Assembly: GCF_017303275.1 (NCBI RefSeq)
Contig: NZ_JAFKOJ010000001.1
Location: 620,001 to 684,000 of the forward strand
Source of the DNA: Bacillus sp. NTK034
GTDB taxonomy: Bacteria > Bacillota > Bacilli > Bacillales > Cytobacillaceae
Direction: 5' to 3'
Length of the DNA stretch: 64,000 bases
The notes under the pieces were generated by a model, which saw only the letters and a program-made list of their open reading frames with translations, did not search any database and was not told the origin of the DNA. Below, in pieces: positions 25,700 to 36,152 of the stretch. Every line of letters begins with the position of its first letter. The first letter of the stretch is position 1. The position numbers and the translations under genes are program-made.

Positions 25700-26908
25700 A
25701 TGCTGAGTGGAAAGAAAATATTATTATGCGTAACCGGCGGAATTGCTGTTTATAAAGCTGCAGCCTTAACGAGCAAGCTTACGCAGGCCGGAGCGCATGT
25801 GAAAGTTATCCTAAGTGAATCGGCCGCAAAATTTGTTGCACCATTAACTTTTCAGGCTCTTTCAAGACATGATGTTTACACCGACACTTTCGATGAAAAA
25901 GATTCGAAGGTTATTGCTCATATAGACCTGGCTGATTGGGCCGACTTGATCCTCGTTGCTCCGGCTACAGCAAATGTAATCGGAAAGCTGGCCAATGGGA
26001 TTGCAGACAATATGATTACAACAACCCTTTTGGCGGCATCATCACCGATCTGGATTGCGCCTGCAATGAATGTACATATGTACAGCCATCCGGCTGTCCA
26101 GAAAAATATTGAAACCTTATATCGTTTTGGCTGCAGATTTATAGAGCCTTCAGAAGGGTATCTTGCATGCGGCTATGTTGGAAAAGGAAGACTGGAAGAA
26201 CCAGAGAAAATTACAGAAACAATTGGTGAATTTTTTAAGTCTTCCAGATTGGATCTAACTGGACGGAAATTGGTCATAACTGCCGGTCCAACTAGGGAAA
26301 AAATTGATCCTGTCCGTTATATTACCAACCATTCTTCGGGCAAAATGGGTTATGCAATTGCGGAAGCAGCTGTATCTGCAGGAGCTGAAGTTGTATTGAT
26401 ATCCGGTCCGGTTACAATTAATGCTCCTGCCGGCTTAAAACTGATAAGGGTAGAATCTGCCGAGGAAATGTATCAAGCAGCAATAAGCGAATTTGATCTT
26501 GCAGATGTTGTCATTAAGACCGCTGCAGTCTCCGATTATCGTCCAAAGGTGCCTTCTGACCAAAAAATGAAAAAACAGCCTGGGGATGAAGTACTGGAGC
26601 TTGAAAGAACAAAAGATATATTATTCGAACTGGGACAAAAAAAGAAGAAGCAAATCCTTATAGGGTTTGCGGCTGAAACCGAACAGGTTGATGAGTATGC
26701 ACAGGGCAAGCTAAAAAGGAAAAATGCCGATATGATTGTTGCCAATAATGTAACTGCTGAAGGCGCAGGCTTTGGAACGGATACTAACATAGTGACATTT
26801 TTCAAAAAAGATGGGTCTTTAGAAAAGCTCCCCCTTATGTCAAAAAAGGATGTAGCTGTAAAAATTCTTGAAGAAGCTGCGACCTTGCTAAAGGATGAGC
26901 ATGAATGA
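25700..26908 (+). CDS. coaBC: Phosphopantothenoylcysteine decarboxylase / phosphopantothenate-cysteine ligase
   Basis: A 402-residue bifunctional enzyme of coenzyme A synthesis. The N-terminal flavin-dependent CoaC half begins GKKILLCVTGGIAVYKA and has the APAMNVHMY motif; the C-terminal CoaB half has TAGPTREKIDPVRYITNHSSGKMG and GFAAET. It makes 4'-phosphopantetheine from phosphopantothenate and cysteine. The stop overlaps the priA start by four bases. Confidence 0.97.
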   Translation: MLSGKKILLCVTGGIAVYKAAALTSKLTQAGAHVKVILSESAAKFVAPLTFQALSRHDVYTDTFDEKDSKVIAHIDLADWADLILVAPATANVIGKLANGIADNMITTTLLAASSPIWIAPAMNVHMYSHPAVQKNIETLYRFGCRFIEPSEGYLACGYVGKGRLEEPEKITETIGEFFKSSRLDLTGRKLVITAGPTREKIDPVRYITNHSSGKMGYAIAEAAVSAGAEVVLISGPVTINAPAGLKLIRVESAEEMYQAAISEFDLADVVIKTAAVSDYRPKVPSDQKMKKQPGDEVLELERTKDILFELGQKKKKQILIGFAAETEQVDEYAQGKLKRKNADMIVANNVTAEGAGFGTDTNIVTFFKKDGSLEKLPLMSKKDVAVKILEEAATLLKDEHE

Positions 26909-29319
26909 ATATTGCTAGTGTAATTGTCGATGTACCTGCCAAACAGACTGACCGGGCATTTGACTACAAAATACCCTCTCATCTGAAAGGTATCATTCTC
27001 CCCGGCATGAGGGTTGTCGTTCCATTTGGACCAAGAAAGATCCAGGGGTTTGTAACAGCATTAAAAGCAGAGTCGGATTTTCAGCAGTTAAAATCCATTT
27101 CAGAGCCAATGGACTTAAATCCAGTTCTTAACCAGGAGCTTTTGACACTTGGTGAATGGCTGACTGAAAAAACATTATGCTACAAAATTTCTGCCTTTCA
27201 GGCTATGCTGCCTGCAGCATTGAAGGCAAAATATGAAAAGAAGCTTGTAATGGCAAGGAATGCAGATTGTAAACTGCTTCCTGAAAAATTATGTACTCTC
27301 TTCCAGAAAACTGAAGAAATTACATGGGATGATGCAGTAAAGAGCGGAGCTTTGCCGCTTCTTCAAAAGGAAGCATCCCATGGAAATATCGAGATTATAT
27401 ACCAAGTAAAAGAGCGGGTGAAAAAGAAGAAAGTAAGGCAGGTATTCGCGGCTGCTGCCCCTAATAAGCTTGCTGATTACCTTAAGCAGCTTCCAGGCAA
27501 CGCAACCAAACAGAAAGAAGTACTTGAGTATTTTCTTCATGCGGAGGGACCGGTCGATCAGAAAGAGTTATTTTCCTTGCTTGGAATAACCTCTTCCACC
27601 ATAAAAGGGCTCATGCAAAAAGGGCTGCTTGGCCAAAGGGACGTGGAAATTTACCGAAACCCATTTGGAGACCGCGAATTCGAAAGAACTGAACCGCTTT
27701 CTTTGACCGATGGACAGAGAAAGGCCATAATCCCCATCCTTAATTCTATTGAAGATAACAGGCATGAAACTTTTTTGCTTTATGGGGTAACAGGAAGCGG
27801 AAAAACTGAGGTGTATCTGCAATCCATTCAGCGAGTGCTGGAGGATGGCAAAGAAGCCATTGTCCTTGTTCCTGAGATTTCCTTAACTCCGCAGATGGTC
27901 AAACGCTTTAAGGGAAGGTTTGGCAATCAGGTTGCCGTCATGCACAGCGGCCTTTCAGCGGGGGAAAAGTATGATGAATGGAGAAAGATTCAGCGGAAGG
28001 AAGTCAAGGTTGTTGTCGGAGCGCGATCGGCTATCTTTGCCCCTTTTGAAAACCTCGGAATCATTATCATTGATGAGGAGCACGAAACCAGCTATAAGCA
28101 GGAAGAAAACCCAAGATACCATGCAAGGGATGTCGCCATCAAGAGAGCGGGAAATCATAAATGTCCTGTGGTGCTTGGCAGTGCAACTCCCTCCTTGGAA
28201 TCTTTTGCGCGAGCACATAAAGGAGTTTACCATCTCCTCACTCTCGAAAATAGAATGAACAATCAGGCTCTTCCTTCCGTTGATATCATTGATATGCGGG
28301 AAGAGCTGCGTGAAGGAAACCGCTCGATGTTCTCAAGAAAGCTTCTCGAAAAAATTAAAGACCGACTTGAAAAAAAAGAGCAGATTGTATTATTTCTAAA
28401 TAAAAGAGGGCATTCCTCATTTGTTATGTGCAGGGACTGCGGGTATGTTATTAATTGTCCTCATTGTGATATATCTTTGACTTATCATCAGTATAACCAG
28501 CAAATGAAATGCCATTATTGCGGCTATGAGGCACCCGTTCCGAATGCTTGCCCGGAATGTGAAAGTGAGCATATCCGCTATTTCGGAACCGGCACCCAGA
28601 AAGTGGAAGAGGAATTGGCAAAAATTCTGCCGGAAGCGAAGGTAATCCGTATGGATGTCGATACAACCAGCAGGAAAGGTGCACATGAAAAGCTCCTGGA
28701 TCAATTCCAGGAAGGGCATGCAGATATTCTTCTCGGGACTCAGATGATTGCTAAAGGCCTTGATTTCCCCAATATTACATTAGTAGGCGTACTCTCGGCA
28801 GACACGATGCTGCACCTGCCTGATTTCCGCTCTTCTGAAAAAACCTTTCAGCTCTTGACTCAGGTAAGCGGGCGTGCTGGAAGGCATGAATTGGAGGGTG
28901 AGGTAATTATTCAGACCTACACTCCTGAACATTATAGTATTGAACTGGCGGGGGAGCAGGATTACGATAAATTTTATGAAAGAGAAATGATGGTCCGCAA
29001 AATCCATAGATATCCCCCTTTCTACTATATATCCCTTGTCACCGTCAGCCACGAGGAATTAATGAAGGCTGTTTCGGTAACTGAGAAGATCACGCAGTAC
29101 ATTCAGTCAAAATTATCTGCAGAGAGCATAGTCCTTGGTCCAGTTGCATCGCCGATACCGCGGATCAATAATAGATATCGGTATCAATGTCTGATAAAAT
29201 ACAAGCGGGAGCCGGAACTTGGCCAAGCGCTGAAGAAAATTCTGGATAATTATCAGCAGGATATGGCCACTGGGGGCCTTTACGTCTCCATTGACCTGAA
29301 TCCATATATTTTAATGTAG
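26905..29319 (+). CDS. priA: Primosomal replication-restart helicase PriA
   Basis: An 804-residue superfamily 2 helicase that reloads the replisome at stalled forks. It has an N-terminal DNA-binding domain, Walker A GVTGSGKTEVYL (about 295), the DEEH box in IIIIDEEHETSYKQ and a two-zinc cysteine insertion (CRDCGYVINCPHC, then CHYCGYEAPVPNACPEC). Helicase motif VI is QVSGRAGR. ATG 26905 overlaps the coaBC stop. Confidence 0.97.
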   Translation: MNIASVIVDVPAKQTDRAFDYKIPSHLKGIILPGMRVVVPFGPRKIQGFVTALKAESDFQQLKSISEPMDLNPVLNQELLTLGEWLTEKTLCYKISAFQAMLPAALKAKYEKKLVMARNADCKLLPEKLCTLFQKTEEITWDDAVKSGALPLLQKEASHGNIEIIYQVKERVKKKKVRQVFAAAAPNKLADYLKQLPGNATKQKEVLEYFLHAEGPVDQKELFSLLGITSSTIKGLMQKGLLGQRDVEIYRNPFGDREFERTEPLSLTDGQRKAIIPILNSIEDNRHETFLLYGVTGSGKTEVYLQSIQRVLEDGKEAIVLVPEISLTPQMVKRFKGRFGNQVAVMHSGLSAGEKYDEWRKIQRKEVKVVVGARSAIFAPFENLGIIIIDEEHETSYKQEENPRYHARDVAIKRAGNHKCPVVLGSATPSLESFARAHKGVYHLLTLENRMNNQALPSVDIIDMREELREGNRSMFSRKLLEKIKDRLEKKEQIVLFLNKRGHSSFVMCRDCGYVINCPHCDISLTYHQYNQQMKCHYCGYEAPVPNACPECESEHIRYFGTGTQKVEEELAKILPEAKVIRMDVDTTSRKGAHEKLLDQFQEGHADILLGTQMIAKGLDFPNITLVGVLSADTMLHLPDFRSSEKTFQLLTQVSGRAGRHELEGEVIIQTYTPEHYSIELAGEQDYDKFYEREMMVRKIHRYPPFYYISLVTVSHEELMKAVSVTEKITQYIQSKLSAESIVLGPVASPIPRINNRYRYQCLIKYKREPELGQALKKILDNYQQDMATGGLYVSIDLNPYILM

Positions 29320-29510
29320 TTTCTTAAAGCCTTAATAAGATTTTAATGTTTGAATTTTGAGAAGTGCTGTCCTCGCAAGGAACGCTTCGACAGCTTCATA
29401 TCGCACGACTGGGCGTCAGATTTTTTGAAGGAGCGGCTCAAGAACTTCCGCTTTTGTGGTTATGAATAAATCCGAATTGGTTGAAAATAGATAAAAATGG
29501 AGGAAATGTT

Positions 29511-29996
29511 TTGGCGGTAAAAAAAATTGTAACTTATCCGGCTGAGATTCTGGAGGCAGAATGCGAACCCGTTAAGGTGTTTGATAAGAAGCTGGGCAAA
29601 TTGTTAAATGATATGTATGATACGATGATCGAATTCGATGGTGTCGGGCTTGCTGCTCCACAAATCGGAATTAGCAGGCAAATTGCTATTGTTGATATAG
29701 ATGATGATTTCGGAACAATTGAAATGATTAATCCGCAAATCCTTGAAATAAATGGGGAACAGACAGGCCCTGAAGGGTGTTTGAGTTTTCCTGGGTTATA
29801 TGGTGAAGTAACAAGGCCTGAATATGTCAAAATCAAGGCGCAGGATCGCAAAGGGAAATATTTCACACTCGAGGCTGAGGATTTCCTGGCAAGAGCGATC
29901 CTCCATGAAATTGATCATTTAAATGGGGTGCTATTTACCTCAAAAGTTACAAGGTACTTGAACGAAGAAGAGTTGGAAGGATTGGAAGCTGAATGA
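29511..29996 (+). CDS. def: Peptide deformylase
   Basis: A 161-residue metalloenzyme removing the N-terminal formyl group from nascent proteins. All three motifs are present: [17 protein letters not shown] and HEIDHLNG (metal ligands Cys, His, His). The start is TTG 29511 with GGAGG 7 bases upstream, giving [14 protein letters not shown], which aligns with B. subtilis Def; an upstream ATG at 29481 has no ribosome site. The preceding 190-base gap has a weak GCTGTC/GACAGC hairpin at 29366-29394 but no clear gene. The stop overlaps the fmt start. Confidence 0.96.
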   Translation: MAVKKIVTYPAEILEAECEPVKVFDKKLGKLLNDMYDTMIEFDGVGLAAPQIGISRQIAIVDIDDDFGTIEMINPQILEINGEQTGPEGCLSFPGLYGEVTRPEYVKIKAQDRKGKYFTLEAEDFLARAILHEIDHLNGVLFTSKVTRYLNEEELEGLEAE

Positions 29997-30943
29997 CAAA
30001 AATCGTATTTATGGGCACACCCGATTTTTCAGTGCCTATACTGAAGCAAATAATAAAGGACGGATATGAAGTAATCGGAGTGGTTACTCAGCCTGACAGG
30101 CCCGTTGGAAGGAAAAAGGTCCATACTCCCCCGCCTGTAAAAGTTGAAGCAGTAAAACTGGGAATCCCTGTGTATCAGCCCGAAAAAATCCGCAAGCCAG
30201 AAGAGCTGGAGAAAGTTCTTGCTCTTAAGCCTGATCTGGTTGTTACAGCTGCGTTTGGGCAAATTTTGCCGAAGGAGCTTTTGGATGCACCCAAGTTCGG
30301 CTGCATTAATGTACATGCATCATTGCTTCCTGAATTGCGAGGCGGTGCACCCATTCACTACTCCATTCTGCAGGGGAAAGAAAAAACAGGAATCACCATT
30401 ATGTATATGGCCGAGAAGCTTGATGCCGGTGATATTTTAACACAAGCGGAAGTGCCGATTACGGAAAAAGATACAGTTGGCACTCTTCACGATAAACTTA
30501 GCGCTGCAGGGTCAAAACTTTTATCTGAAACCCTGCCAATGCTCCTGAATGGTGAACTCACTCCCATCAGGCAAAATGATGAAGAAGCCACTTTTGCTTA
30601 TAATATTAAAAGAGAACAGGAAAAAATCGACTGGGGCAAAACTGGAGAAGAAATCTATAACCACATTAGAGGGTTAAACCCATGGCCGGTTGCTTATACC
30701 ACTTTTGACGGCAAAGTGATTAAAATCTGGAACTCGGAGAAGGTTAAATCTGCTGAAAGCATAAAACCGGGAACAATTATCAGGCTTGAGGAAGATGGAA
30801 TCGTTGTGGCAGCAGGGAATGAGACATCCATTAAAATTACTGAACTGCAGCCTTCCGGTAAGAAAAAGATGCCAGCAGAACAATTTTTAAGAGGCTCAGG
30901 GTCCCATCTAACTGCCGGCGGCCGTTTCGGAGACACCGAATGA
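29993..30943 (+). CDS. fmt: Methionyl-tRNA formyltransferase
   Basis: A 316-residue enzyme formylating initiator Met-tRNA with 10-formyl-tetrahydrofolate. The N-terminal formyltransferase domain has [12 protein letters not shown] and the catalytic region [17 protein letters not shown] with a later Asp in EKLDAGDIL; the C-terminal OB-like domain follows. It forms the functional pair with def directly upstream. ATGA overlaps join def-fmt and fmt-rsmB. Confidence 0.97.
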   Translation: MTKIVFMGTPDFSVPILKQIIKDGYEVIGVVTQPDRPVGRKKVHTPPPVKVEAVKLGIPVYQPEKIRKPEELEKVLALKPDLVVTAAFGQILPKELLDAPKFGCINVHASLLPELRGGAPIHYSILQGKEKTGITIMYMAEKLDAGDILTQAEVPITEKDTVGTLHDKLSAAGSKLLSETLPMLLNGELTPIRQNDEEATFAYNIKREQEKIDWGKTGEEIYNHIRGLNPWPVAYTTFDGKVIKIWNSEKVKSAESIKPGTIIRLEEDGIVVAAGNETSIKITELQPSGKKKMPAEQFLRGSGSHLTAGGRFGDTE

Positions 30944-32295
30944 AAAAGCTAAAAAAGAAAAATGTAAGAGAAACTGCACTGGAACTTCTTGAAGCCATTG
31001 AAAAAAATCAGTCCTACAGCAATCTTTTACTGAATAACGCCATAAAAAAGAACGAAATAGACCAGAAGGATATCGGGCTTCTTACGGAGTTGACTTATGG
31101 TACCCTTCAGCGCCGGATGACACTCGATTTTTACCTGCAGCCGTTTCTGGCAGGCAATAAAAAAATTGAAAGCTGGGTAAACCAGCTCTTAAGACTTACT
31201 CTGTATCAGATGGTTTATCTTGATAAAATTCCCGACCGCGCAGCTATTTTCGAGGCAGTAGAAATAGCAAAACGTTGGGGGCATAAAGGGATTTCCGGCA
31301 TGGTCAACGGCGTGCTCAGGAATATTCAAAGGAAGGGACTTCCTGATCTTGAACAAATTGAAGACAGTGTTGAGCGTCTTTCCATTGAGACCAGCCATCC
31401 CGAGTGGCTGGTAAAAAGATGGGCCGATCAGCTTGGGTTTGAAGAAACCAAGAAAATGTGTGAAATAAATTTGACTGCTCCACTGCAGACTGCAAGGGTA
31501 AATGAGGTAAAGGCTTCCAGGGAAGAATGCCTGTTACTTCTAAAGGAAGAAGGATTTGAAGTGGAACCAAGTCCGTTTATACCAATTGCCATTAAATGTT
31601 TAAGAGGCAACCTGGCCAATTCCCGTGCCTTCAAAGATGGCCTGATTACGATTCAGGATGAAAGCTCCATGCTTGCTGCTTATGCCCTTGGAGGAAACCC
31701 GAATGAAAAGATCCTGGATGCCTGTGCAGCTCCCGGAGGAAAAACCACTCATATAGCAGAAAAACTGCAAAATACCGGACAGGTCATTTCATTGGATCTT
31801 CACGAACATAAAGTAAAGCTGATTAATGATAATGCCGATAGACTGGGACTATCAAATATTAAAACAAATGCCCTTGACAGCAGAAAAGTCCAGGAGCATT
31901 ATGAAAAAGAATCTTTTGACCGCATTTTAGTGGATGCCCCATGTTCAGGCCTTGGAGTTATGAGAAGAAAGCCGGATATGAAATACACAAAAAAAGAAGA
32001 TGATTTATATCATCTCCATAAGATTCAAAGAAATCTGTTGAATGCCGTTTCACCTTTGCTGAAAAAAGGTGGTATTCTAGTTTATAGTACGTGTACAGTG
32101 GACAAGGAAGAAAATCAGCATGTTGTCCAGTCATTTTTAAAGGAAAATGCGGAATTTGAGGGGGACGTATCTGTTCGTGAGCGAATGCCTAACCCAATTG
32201 CTCCGTTTATAGAGAGTTTTGAACTGCAGATATTACCGCAGGATATTGGTTCGGACGGGTTTTATATTGCCTGTCTGAGAAAGAAGGTGCAATAA
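30940..32295 (+). CDS. rsmB: 16S rRNA (cytosine-967-C5) methyltransferase RsmB
   Basis: A 451-residue enzyme with an N-terminal NusB-like RNA-binding domain ([17 protein letters not shown] opening, ELTYGTLQ) and a C-terminal SAM-dependent methyltransferase domain. The SAM motif is [15 protein letters not shown], and the two active-site cysteines are in VDAPCSGLG and YSTCTV. It lies between fmt and rlmN, as in B. subtilis. Confidence 0.96.
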   Translation: MKKLKKKNVRETALELLEAIEKNQSYSNLLLNNAIKKNEIDQKDIGLLTELTYGTLQRRMTLDFYLQPFLAGNKKIESWVNQLLRLTLYQMVYLDKIPDRAAIFEAVEIAKRWGHKGISGMVNGVLRNIQRKGLPDLEQIEDSVERLSIETSHPEWLVKRWADQLGFEETKKMCEINLTAPLQTARVNEVKASREECLLLLKEEGFEVEPSPFIPIAIKCLRGNLANSRAFKDGLITIQDESSMLAAYALGGNPNEKILDACAAPGGKTTHIAEKLQNTGQVISLDLHEHKVKLINDNADRLGLSNIKTNALDSRKVQEHYEKESFDRILVDAPCSGLGVMRRKPDMKYTKKEDDLYHLHKIQRNLLNAVSPLLKKGGILVYSTCTVDKEENQHVVQSFLKENAEFEGDVSVRERMPNPIAPFIESFELQILPQDIGSDGFYIACLRKKVQ

Positions 32296-33381
32296 ATGGA
32301 ACAAACAGCAGCAGAGAAAATAACAGCAGCCGAACAAAAACCATCCATTTATACTTTACAGCTGCTTGAGCTGAAGGATTGGCTTAAAGAAAATAATGAG
32401 AAAGCTTTCAGGGCTGAGCAAATTTTTGATTGGCTATACACAAAAAGAGTCACATCATTTGAGGATATGACGAACCTGTCAAAAGGGTTAAGAGATACGT
32501 TATCAGCAAATTTTTCGCTGACAACTCTTAAAACGATCATTCAGCAGGAGTCAGCTGATGGGACAATAAAGTTTTTATTTGAACTTCATGATGGCTATTC
32601 AATTGAAACGGTACTGATGAGGCATGACTATGGTAATTCGGTATGTGTAACTACTCAGGTTGGCTGCCGAATCGGCTGTACATTCTGTGCTTCAACTTTA
32701 GGCGGATTAAAACGCAATCTTGAAGCAGGAGAAATCGTTGCTCAGGTCGTAAAAGTACAACAGGCACTAGATGAGACAGATGAACGGGTCAGCTCGGTTG
32801 TTATTATGGGAATTGGTGAGCCATTTGATAATTATGACAGTATGCTGTCATTCCTGAAAATTATCAACCATGATAAAGGGCTGAATATCGGTGCACGCCA
32901 TATCACTGTTTCGACAAGTGGAATCATCCCAAAAATCTATAAATTTGCAGATGAAAATATGCAGATCAATTTCGCGATTTCATTACATGCTCCAAACACC
33001 GAAATCAGAAGCCGCCTAATGCCAATCAATAGAGCTTATAAGCTGCCGGACCTTATGGATTCAATCAGGTATTATATAAATAAGACAGGCAGACGGGTGA
33101 GTTTCGAATATGGGTTATTCGGAGGGGTCAACGACCAGGTGGAACATGCTGAAGAGCTGGCGAAGTTAATAAAAAATGTAAAGTGCCATGTTAACCTGAT
33201 TCCAGTAAACTATGTGCCTGAACGAGATTATGTAAGGACACCAAAGGATCAAATTTTTGCTTTTGAAAAGACACTGAAGAACCACGGCATTAATGTAACC
33301 ATTCGCAGGGAGCACGGTCATGATATAGATGCAGCATGCGGACAACTTCGTGCAAAGGAGCGAAAAGAGGAGACGAGGTGA
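32296..33381 (+). CDS. rlmN: 23S rRNA/tRNA adenine-C2 methyltransferase RlmN (radical SAM)
   Basis: A 361-residue radical-SAM enzyme that methylates A2503 of 23S rRNA and A37 of some tRNAs. The [4Fe-4S] motif Cx3Cx2C is in CRIGCTFC near residue 125, and the substrate-linked C-terminal cysteine in [17 protein letters not shown] is the conserved GEP-type SAM-binding segment. It starts one base after the rsmB stop codon. A known relative, Cfr, gives antibiotic resistance, but synteny and length support housekeeping RlmN here. Confidence 0.96.
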   Translation: MEQTAAEKITAAEQKPSIYTLQLLELKDWLKENNEKAFRAEQIFDWLYTKRVTSFEDMTNLSKGLRDTLSANFSLTTLKTIIQQESADGTIKFLFELHDGYSIETVLMRHDYGNSVCVTTQVGCRIGCTFCASTLGGLKRNLEAGEIVAQVVKVQQALDETDERVSSVVIMGIGEPFDNYDSMLSFLKIINHDKGLNIGARHITVSTSGIIPKIYKFADENMQINFAISLHAPNTEIRSRLMPINRAYKLPDLMDSIRYYINKTGRRVSFEYGLFGGVNDQVEHAEELAKLIKNVKCHVNLIPVNYVPERDYVRTPKDQIFAFEKTLKNHGINVTIRREHGHDIDAACGQLRAKERKEETR

Positions 33382-33385
33382 CAGA

Positions 33386-34150
33386 ATGAAAGCTGTTTTT
33401 ATGACAGATCAAGGCAAAGTCAGGCAGCATAATGAAGATAATGGCGGCATCTATGTGAACAGCAAGGGGCAGCGCCTTGCCATCGTAGCAGATGGCATGG
33501 GCGGCCACCGGGCTGGCGATGTGGCAAGCGAAATGACATTAACAAGTTTAAAAGGATTCTGGGATGAGACAGATGACTTTCAGACTGCCGAAGAGGCGGA
33601 GGGATGGCTGCTGAAGCATATTGCAGAGGTCAACACCATTCTTTATGAACATTCGAAAGAAAATGAACAATGTGAAGGCATGGGAACAACTGTTGTTGCT
33701 GCAATATGTACAGATCGTTTTGCCACGATTGCCAATATCGGTGACAGCAGATGTTATATCTTGAATGAATCTGGTTTTCAGCAGCTGACGGAGGACCATT
33801 CCCTGGTGAATGAGCTTGTAAGGTCCGGGCAGATTACGAAGGAGGATGCTGAGCATCATCCAAGAAAAAACGTGCTCCTCCGGGCATTGGGGACTGAAGC
33901 AGCGGTTGAGATGGATATCAAGACCATTATTTTTGAAGAAGGCGACTTATTATTATTATGCTCCGACGGATTGTCCAACAAGGTACCTGTGGCTGAAATG
34001 AGTGAAATCCTCAAAAGTGGACGTACTCTTGAGGAAAAAGCCGCAGTGCTGATTGATCAGGCCAATGATAATGGCGGCGAAGACAATATTACGCTCGTGA
34101 TTGCTGAGTATGATGAAAGCAATGAGAGCGGGATGATAAATGATGATTAA
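33386..34150 (+). CDS. prpC: PP2C-type protein serine/threonine phosphatase PrpC
   Basis: A 254-residue metal-dependent phosphatase, the same length as B. subtilis PrpC. The PP2C motifs are visible: DQGKVRQHNEDN, ADGMGGHRAGDVAS, GDSRCYI, CSDGLSN and GGEDNITLV, giving the aspartates that bind Mn/Mg. It reverses phosphorylation by the next gene's kinase. ATG 33386 has GACGAGGTG upstream; an in-frame start at 33329 lies in rlmN. It overlaps prkC by 11 bases. Confidence 0.96.
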   Translation: MKAVFMTDQGKVRQHNEDNGGIYVNSKGQRLAIVADGMGGHRAGDVASEMTLTSLKGFWDETDDFQTAEEAEGWLLKHIAEVNTILYEHSKENEQCEGMGTTVVAAICTDRFATIANIGDSRCYILNESGFQQLTEDHSLVNELVRSGQITKEDAEHHPRKNVLLRALGTEAAVEMDIKTIIFEEGDLLLLCSDGLSNKVPVAEMSEILKSGRTLEEKAAVLIDQANDNGGEDNITLVIAEYDESNESGMINDD

Positions 34151-36137
34151 GGGAAGAAGATTAAGCGGCCGCTATAAGATTCTTGATATGATTGGCGGAG
34201 GAGGCATGGCAAATGTCTACCTTGCCCATGACATGATTCTGGATCGCGATGTTGCCGTGAAAGTGCTTCGGATGGACTTTGCCGAAGATGAAGAATTTAT
34301 TCGCCGTTTTCATCGTGAAGCCCAGTCTGCTACCAGCTTAGCCCACCCGAACATCGTCAATATCTATGATGTTGGCGAGGAGGATTCAATCTATTATATT
34401 GTGATGGAATATGTAGATGGACAAACCTTAAAGCAATACATACAGCAAAACAGCCCGATTCGTATAGATGATGCGCTGGAAATTATGAAACAGCTGACCT
34501 CTGCCATATCTCATGCACATCAAAACCATATTATACACCGGGATATTAAACCGCATAATATTTTGATAGATAGGCATGGTAATGTTAAGATTACTGATTT
34601 TGGAATTGCCATGGCATTAAGTGCAACCAGTATAACCCAGACCAATTCTGTGTTAGGCTCTGTTCATTATCTTTCTCCGGAACAGGCCAGGGGGGGAATG
34701 GCCAACAGAAAATCTGATATCTATTCCCTTGGCATTGTTATGTTTGAGCTTTTAACAGGCAGGCTTCCGTTCTCAGGTGAATCCGCTGTATCAATAGCTC
34801 TCAAACATCTGCAGTCAGAGACGCCTTCCCTTAAGAGGTGGAATCCCTCCATACCGCAAAGTGTTGAAAATATCGTTTTAAAAGCGACAGCTAAAGATCC
34901 TTTTCACAGGTATGATTCCGTTGAAGAAATGGAAGAGGATATCAGAACAGCTCTTGAACCCGAAAGGCTTCATGAAGAAAAGTTTATGGTCCCGATTGAC
35001 GATGATGCTACAAAGGCTATCCCTGTTATTACAGATGACCGCCCATATCAAAGCATGGACGAAACACTTGTGCATGCAAAGGATCCAAAGGGAGACACGC
35101 AGCCTGTGGCAAAACCTCTCCCTGAAAAGAAGAAGAAGGAAAAAAAGAAGAAAAAGAAAAAAAAGAAATGGCCAATTATTCTAGTGTCAGTCTTTTTGTT
35201 TATGGCTGTATTAGGCGTGCTGGCCATAACTGTGTTCCCCGATCTTATTGAGCCAAAGGATGTCCAGGTTCCTGATGTGTCCGGTAAAGAGGTGGAAGAT
35301 GCAGTAGCAGAGCTTATTGCCGCAGGGTTTACGGTTAGGGATACAAAGCCGATAAGTGACCCTGATGTGGAAGAAGGTCTGGTGGTTAAAACCGATCCGA
35401 AAGCAGGCAGAACCGTCAAAGAAGGAACTTCCATTGATATCTATGAAAGCACTGGCAAAGAAAAATTTGAATTAGCCGATTACCAGGGAAGGCAATATGA
35501 TGATGTAGTCCGATTGCTTGAAAGCAAAAATTTTAAAAGCATTGAAAAAACAGAAGAAAATAATGAGAGTGAGCCACCTGGGACCATCCTGGACCAAAAC
35601 TTCTCAGAAGGCGACCTTGTCGTTCCTGATGATACGGAATTGATTTTCACTGTAAGCAAAGGCCCTGCGCCAATTGCCTTAAAAGATCTGCGCGGTTATA
35701 ACGAAAAGGGTCTGCAGGAGTATGAAGAATCGTCCGGATTGAAAGTAGAGTATGGTGAAGAAGAATATCATGAGGAAGTCCCTGAAGGACTAGTCATCAA
35801 ACAGGACCCGGCACCAGGCACAAACCTGACAAGGGGACAGAAAGTGACAGTGATTCTTTCAAAAGGGAAAAAAGAACTTCTTCCTAAAACTGAAAATATT
35901 GAGATCAGCGTTCCATATGAGCCTGCAGCCGAAGGTGAGCCAAATGAAGTTCAGATTATAATCAAGGATATGAATAATCCTGGCTCTGAACCAGTTCATA
36001 CGGAGCTGATTTATGAAGATACTGTAATACCAATTGATATTACGATTGCTCCTGGACAGAATGCTACTTATAAGGTTCTGCGGGATGGACAGGTTTTTGA
36101 GGAAAAGGAAATCCCTTATCCGGAAGAAGAATCATAA
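34140..36137 (+). CDS. prkC: PASTA-domain serine/threonine protein kinase PrkC
   Basis: A 665-residue membrane kinase that senses muropeptides and acts in germination and cell-wall control. The N-terminal kinase domain (about 10-275) has the Gly loop IGGGGMANVY, HRDIKPHN and DFGIAMA. A lysine-rich juxtamembrane run is followed by one membrane segment at about 343-362. Outside the cell are three PASTA repeats (about 370-580) and a C-terminal beta-rich tail. The start could be ATG 34140 or 34143. The juxtamembrane stretch of nearly continuous Lys codons (35130-35166) is more extreme than in B. subtilis. Confidence 0.96.
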   Translation: MMIKGRRLSGRYKILDMIGGGGMANVYLAHDMILDRDVAVKVLRMDFAEDEEFIRRFHREAQSATSLAHPNIVNIYDVGEEDSIYYIVMEYVDGQTLKQYIQQNSPIRIDDALEIMKQLTSAISHAHQNHIIHRDIKPHNILIDRHGNVKITDFGIAMALSATSITQTNSVLGSVHYLSPEQARGGMANRKSDIYSLGIVMFELLTGRLPFSGESAVSIALKHLQSETPSLKRWNPSIPQSVENIVLKATAKDPFHRYDSVEEMEEDIRTALEPERLHEEKFMVPIDDDATKAIPVITDDRPYQSMDETLVHAKDPKGDTQPVAKPLPEKKKKEKKKKKKKKKWPIILVSVFLFMAVLGVLAITVFPDLIEPKDVQVPDVSGKEVEDAVAELIAAGFTVRDTKPISDPDVEEGLVVKTDPKAGRTVKEGTSIDIYESTGKEKFELADYQGRQYDDVVRLLESKNFKSIEKTEENNESEPPGTILDQNFSEGDLVVPDDTELIFTVSKGPAPIALKDLRGYNEKGLQEYEESSGLKVEYGEEEYHEEVPEGLVIKQDPAPGTNLTRGQKVTVILSKGKKELLPKTENIEISVPYEPAAEGEPNEVQIIIKDMNNPGSEPVHTELIYEDTVIPIDITIAPGQNATYKVLRDGQVFEEKEIPYPEEES

Positions 36138-36152
36138 GCAAGGAGTGTTGCT

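Noticed and set aside
32296..33381. Cfr-type antibiotic-resistance methyltransferase
   Set aside because: Position between rsmB and prpC and the length match housekeeping RlmN of Bacillus; no mobile element is nearby.
35048..35434. Antisense ORF with a poly-phenylalanine run opposite prkC
   Set aside because: It is only the complement of the lysine codon tract of PrkC.
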